In this document: one piece after another, positions 61,250-64,000 of the stretch
Position numbering within the stretch: the first letter of the stretch is position 1
Layout: each line of letters opens with the position of its first letter
Assembly: GCF_001598235.1 (NCBI RefSeq)
Contig: NZ_BCYO01000017.1
Coordinates: 1 to 64,000, forward strand
DNA length: 64,000 nt
DNA from: Polaromonas jejuensis NBRC 106434
GTDB lineage: Bacteria; Pseudomonadota; Gammaproteobacteria; Burkholderiales; Burkholderiaceae_C
Direction of reading: 5' to 3'
Program-made: the position numbers and the translations under genes
Notes under the pieces: model-generated
What the model was told of the DNA's origin: nothing
What the model saw: only the letters and a program-made list of their open reading frames with translations
Database searches by the model: none

Positions 61250-63124
61250 ATGAATCGTTATCCGGCCTGGAAGTACGCCATTATTGTGGCCCTGCTACTG
61301 ATCGCAGCCTTGTACACGCTGCCCAACTTTTTTGGCGAAGCGCCGGCGGTGCAGGTTTCCAGCGGCAAGTCCACCGTCAAGGTGGACACTACGACCGTGG
61401 CCAAGGTGGAGCAGGCGCTGAAGGACGCGGCCATCACGGCGGATGTCATCGCCCTCGACGGCCACTCCGTCAAGGCACGTTTTGGCGACACCGACACGCA
61501 GCTCAAAGCCAAGGACGCTCTCCAGAAGGCCCTGTCGCCCGATGCGACAGATCCTGCTTATGTGATTGCGCTGAACCTGCTGTCGCGTTCACCGGCCTGG
61601 CTGACCTCGCTGCATGCGTTCCCCATGTACCTGGGGCTGGACTTGCGCGGTGGCGTGCACTTCATGCTGCAGGTGGACATGCAGGCGGCGCTCACCAAGC
61701 GGGCTGAGTCCCTGGCGGGCGACATCCGCATGTCGCTGCGCGAAAAAAATATCCGCCACAGTGGCATCGCCCGCAGCGGGCAGGCCATCGACATCAAATT
61801 CCGTGACTCCGAGACCCTGGCTTCCGCCAAGGCGCTGGTCCAGGACCAGTTCCCTGACCTCCAGATGGTTGAGGTTCCGGAAGGCACCGAGTACAAGTTG
61901 ACCGCCACCATCAAGCCTGAGGCCGCGCGCCGGATTCAGGACCAGGCGCTCAAGCAGAACATGGTGACCCTGCACAACCGGATCAACGAGCTGGGCGTTG
62001 CCGAGCCGGTGATTCAGCAGCAGGGCATAGACCGCATCGTGGTGCAATTGCCCGGCGTTCAGGACACCGCCAAGGCCAAGGACATCCTGGGGCGCACGGC
62101 CACGCTGGAGATGCGTCTGGTGGAAGACGGCGCCGAGGCGAGAGCCGCCGAAAACAACACCGGCCCCGTGCCTTTTGGCGCCGAGCGTTTCTTCGAGCGC
62201 AATGGCCATGCGGTGATTGTCAAGAAACAGGTGATCCTGACCGGCGACAACCTGACGGATGCGCAGCCCGGCTTTGACTCCCAGAACCAGCAGCCCAAGG
62301 TGGATCTGACGGTAGACGCCAAGGGCGGGCGCATCATGCGCGACACCAGCCGCGAAAACCTCAAGAAGCGCATGGCCATCCTGCTGTTTGAAAAGGGCAA
62401 GGGCGAAGTCCTGACGGCGCCGGTCATCCAGAGCGAACTCGGCAACCGTTTCCAGATTTCCGGCTCCATGAGCGTGGGTGAAGCCAACGACCTGGCGCTG
62501 CTGCTGCGGGCAGGCTCGCTGGCCGCGCCCATGGAAATCATTGAAGAACGCACGATCGGGCCGACGCTGGGTGCCGACAATATATCCAAAGGCTTTCACA
62601 GCGTGTCCTGGGGCTTTCTGGTGATCGTGGCCTTCATGGCGGTTTACTACCTGCTGTTTGGCCTGTTTTCGGGCCTGGCGCTGGCCGTCAACCTGTTGCT
62701 GCTGGTGGCGGTGCTTTCAATGCTGCAGGCGACCCTGACCTTGCCGGGCATGGCCGCCATGGCGCTGGCGCTGGGCATGGCCATCGACTCCAACGTGCTG
62801 ATCAATGAACGCGTGCGCGAGGAATTGCGCGGCGGCGCCTCCGCGCAGGCCGCCATTCATGCGGGGTACGAGCGGGCCTGGGCGACCATTCTGGACTCCA
62901 ATATTTCGACGCTGATTGTGGGCCTGGCCTTGCTGGCCTTTGGTTCCGGCCCGGTGCGTGGTTTTGCCGTGGTGCATTGCATAGGCATTTTGACCAGCAT
63001 GTTCTCGGCGGTATTTTTCTCGCGCGGCCTGGTCAACCTCTGGTATGGCCGCCAGAAAAAGCTCAAGACGGTGTCCATTGGCACGGTGTGGCGGCCTGAG
63101 ACCTCCGGCACCGTGGCGAAATAA
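61250..63124 (+). CDS. secD: Protein-export membrane protein SecD
   Basis: A 624-aa SecD. A first membrane helix (KYAIIVALLLIAALYTLPNFFG) is followed by a large periplasmic P1 region with LGLDLRGGVHFMLQVD, P1 head features (EMRLVED, RAGSLAAPMEIIEERTIGP) and five further helices (GFLVIVAFMAVYYLLFGLFSG onward). The proton-linked Asp lies in GMAIDSNVLINERVREEL. The ATG at 61250 is the first start. secF begins 39 nt later on the same strand. Confidence 0.97.
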   Translation: MNRYPAWKYAIIVALLLIAALYTLPNFFGEAPAVQVSSGKSTVKVDTTTVAKVEQALKDAAITADVIALDGHSVKARFGDTDTQLKAKDALQKALSPDATDPAYVIALNLLSRSPAWLTSLHAFPMYLGLDLRGGVHFMLQVDMQAALTKRAESLAGDIRMSLREKNIRHSGIARSGQAIDIKFRDSETLASAKALVQDQFPDLQMVEVPEGTEYKLTATIKPEAARRIQDQALKQNMVTLHNRINELGVAEPVIQQQGIDRIVVQLPGVQDTAKAKDILGRTATLEMRLVEDGAEARAAENNTGPVPFGAERFFERNGHAVIVKKQVILTGDNLTDAQPGFDSQNQQPKVDLTVDAKGGRIMRDTSRENLKKRMAILLFEKGKGEVLTAPVIQSELGNRFQISGSMSVGEANDLALLLRAGSLAAPMEIIEERTIGPTLGADNISKGFHSVSWGFLVIVAFMAVYYLLFGLFSGLALAVNLLLLVAVLSMLQATLTLPGMAAMALALGMAIDSNVLINERVREELRGGASAQAAIHAGYERAWATILDSNISTLIVGLALLAFGSGPVRGFAVVHCIGILTSMFSAVFFSRGLVNLWYGRQKKLKTVSIGTVWRPETSGTVAK

Positions 63125-63163
63125 ACCCGGTATTTTTTCCTGAGCTGCTTTCAAGGACCCTAG

Positions 63164-64000
63164 ATGGAATTCTTCAAAATCCGGCGTGACATTCCGTTCA
63201 TGCGCCACGCCCTGATTTTCAACGTGGTCAGTCTGGCGACGTTTGTACTGGCGGTGTTTTTCCTGTTCTCCCGCGGCCTGCACCTCTCGGTGGAGTTCAC
63301 CGGCGGCACCTTGATGGAGGTGAACTACGCGCAGGCCGCCGATGTCGGGAAAATCCGGGCCACCGTGGCCAGCCTTGGCTTTGCCGATGTGCAGGTGCAG
63401 AATTTCGGCACCTCGCGCGATGTGATGATCCGCCTGCCGGCTCAAAAAGGGGTGAGTACCGCCCAGCAAAGCGACAAGGTCCTGACGGCGCTGAAGGCAG
63501 CCAGCCCCGACGTGAACTTGCGCCGCACCGAGTTTGTCGGCCCGCAGGTGGGGGATGAGCTGGCGCATGACGGCCTCAAGGCCCTGGCCATGGTGGTGTT
63601 GGGCATCATGGTCTACCTCGCCTTCCGTTTCGAGTGGAAGTACGCCGTCGCGGCCATCATTGCCAATTTGCATGACGTGGTCATCATTCTTGGCTTCTTT
63701 GCCTTCTTCCAGTGGGAGTTTTCGCTGCCTGTGCTGGCGGCGGTGCTGGCGGTGCTGGGTTATTCCGTGAATGAATCGGTGGTGATTTTTGACCGGATTC
63801 GCGAGAACTTCCGCCGCTATCGCAAGATGACCACGGTGGAGATCATCAACAATGCGATCACCTCCACCATCAGCCGAACCATCATTACCCACGGCTCCAC
63901 CGAAGTGATGGTGCTGTCCATGCTGCTTTTTGGTGGCCCCACCTTGCATTACTTCGCCCTTGCGCTGACGATAGGCATCCTGTTCGGGATTTATTCCTCG
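63164..64000 (+). CDS. secF: Protein-export membrane protein SecF (3' truncated by window)
   Basis: The frame opens at ATG 63164 (MEFFKIRRDIPFMRHALIF) with AAGGA upstream and stays open to the window end, 279 codons. FLFSRGLHLSVEFTGGTLMEV, the P4-type beta region, and EFVGPQVGDELAHDGLKAL lead into the helices with VLGYSVNESVVIFDRIRENF and the SISRT-like segment STISRTIITHGST. It forms a complex with SecD and YajC. Roughly the last 40 residues lie outside. Confidence 0.96.
   Translation, partial: MEFFKIRRDIPFMRHALIFNVVSLATFVLAVFFLFSRGLHLSVEFTGGTLMEVNYAQAADVGKIRATVASLGFADVQVQNFGTSRDVMIRLPAQKGVSTAQQSDKVLTALKAASPDVNLRRTEFVGPQVGDELAHDGLKALAMVVLGIMVYLAFRFEWKYAVAAIIANLHDVVIILGFFAFFQWEFSLPVLAAVLAVLGYSVNESVVIFDRIRENFRRYRKMTTVEIINNAITSTISRTIITHGSTEVMVLSMLLFGGPTLHYFALALTIGILFGIYSS

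Overview
The window is high-GC chromosomal DNA of a betaproteobacterium, most likely a Comamonadaceae member of the Polaromonas/Rhodoferax/Acidovorax type. Grounds for this are the recA-recX-argC-sucCD run, a fused indolepyruvate ferredoxin oxidoreductase next to an Lrp regulator, the yajC-secD-secF end, small proteins such as a DUF3717/DUF1289 fusion, and short palindromic repeats that I associate with that family. The assignment rests on protein and motif recognition only. I found no rRNA, tRNA, CRISPR array, insertion sequence or prophage.

Layout. 1-10.2 kb: C-terminal part of a GcvT-domain oxidoreductase, a TctE/TctD-like two-component pair, a MarR regulator, recA-recX, argC, sucCD and a TerC-family membrane protein. 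10.2-17.7 kb: a signalling trio (PP2C phosphatase, tandem-FHA protein, metallo-beta-lactamase-fold hydrolase), then pilA with a sigma-54-type promoter and two PglL/Wzy_C-type membrane proteins. 17.7-21.9 kb: moaC, a periplasmic M48 protease, two small proteins and a second TerC-family gene behind a convincing yybP-ykoY (Mn2+) riboswitch. 22-28.7 kb: an accessory catabolic module (GntR/FCD regulator, class V aminotransferase, MFS transporter, racemase-fold protein without the usual cysteines, amidase, FAH-fold hydratase). 28.8-34.6 kb: small zinc/iron-type proteins, purB, GST, a glutathione peroxidase, a diiron ferritin-like protein and a heptose-phosphate adenylyltransferase domain. 34.7-44.2 kb: all on the minus strand, a TetR-NodT-adaptor-RND efflux operon followed by a reductase-ACP-ketosynthase mini-cluster. 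44.2-64 kb: glnE, yhdP, a nitrilase-family gene linked to a FixJ-type two-component system, mltA, lrp, the indolepyruvate oxidoreductase, and yajC-secD-secF (secF runs off the end).

How it fits together. Most of the window is conserved core: recombination, TCA cycle, nitrogen control, envelope and Sec export. The accessory parts are the catabolic module, the RND plus acyl-carrier cluster and the pilin/PglL region.

The most distinctive sequence-level signals are two families of dispersed short palindromic repeats. One family sits mostly between convergent genes, but two copies lie in frame inside hydrophobic segments of membrane proteins. A copy of the second family lies in frame in the linker before the GcvT domain. 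The other strong signal is the manganese riboswitch, whose P1 stem competes with a long hairpin.
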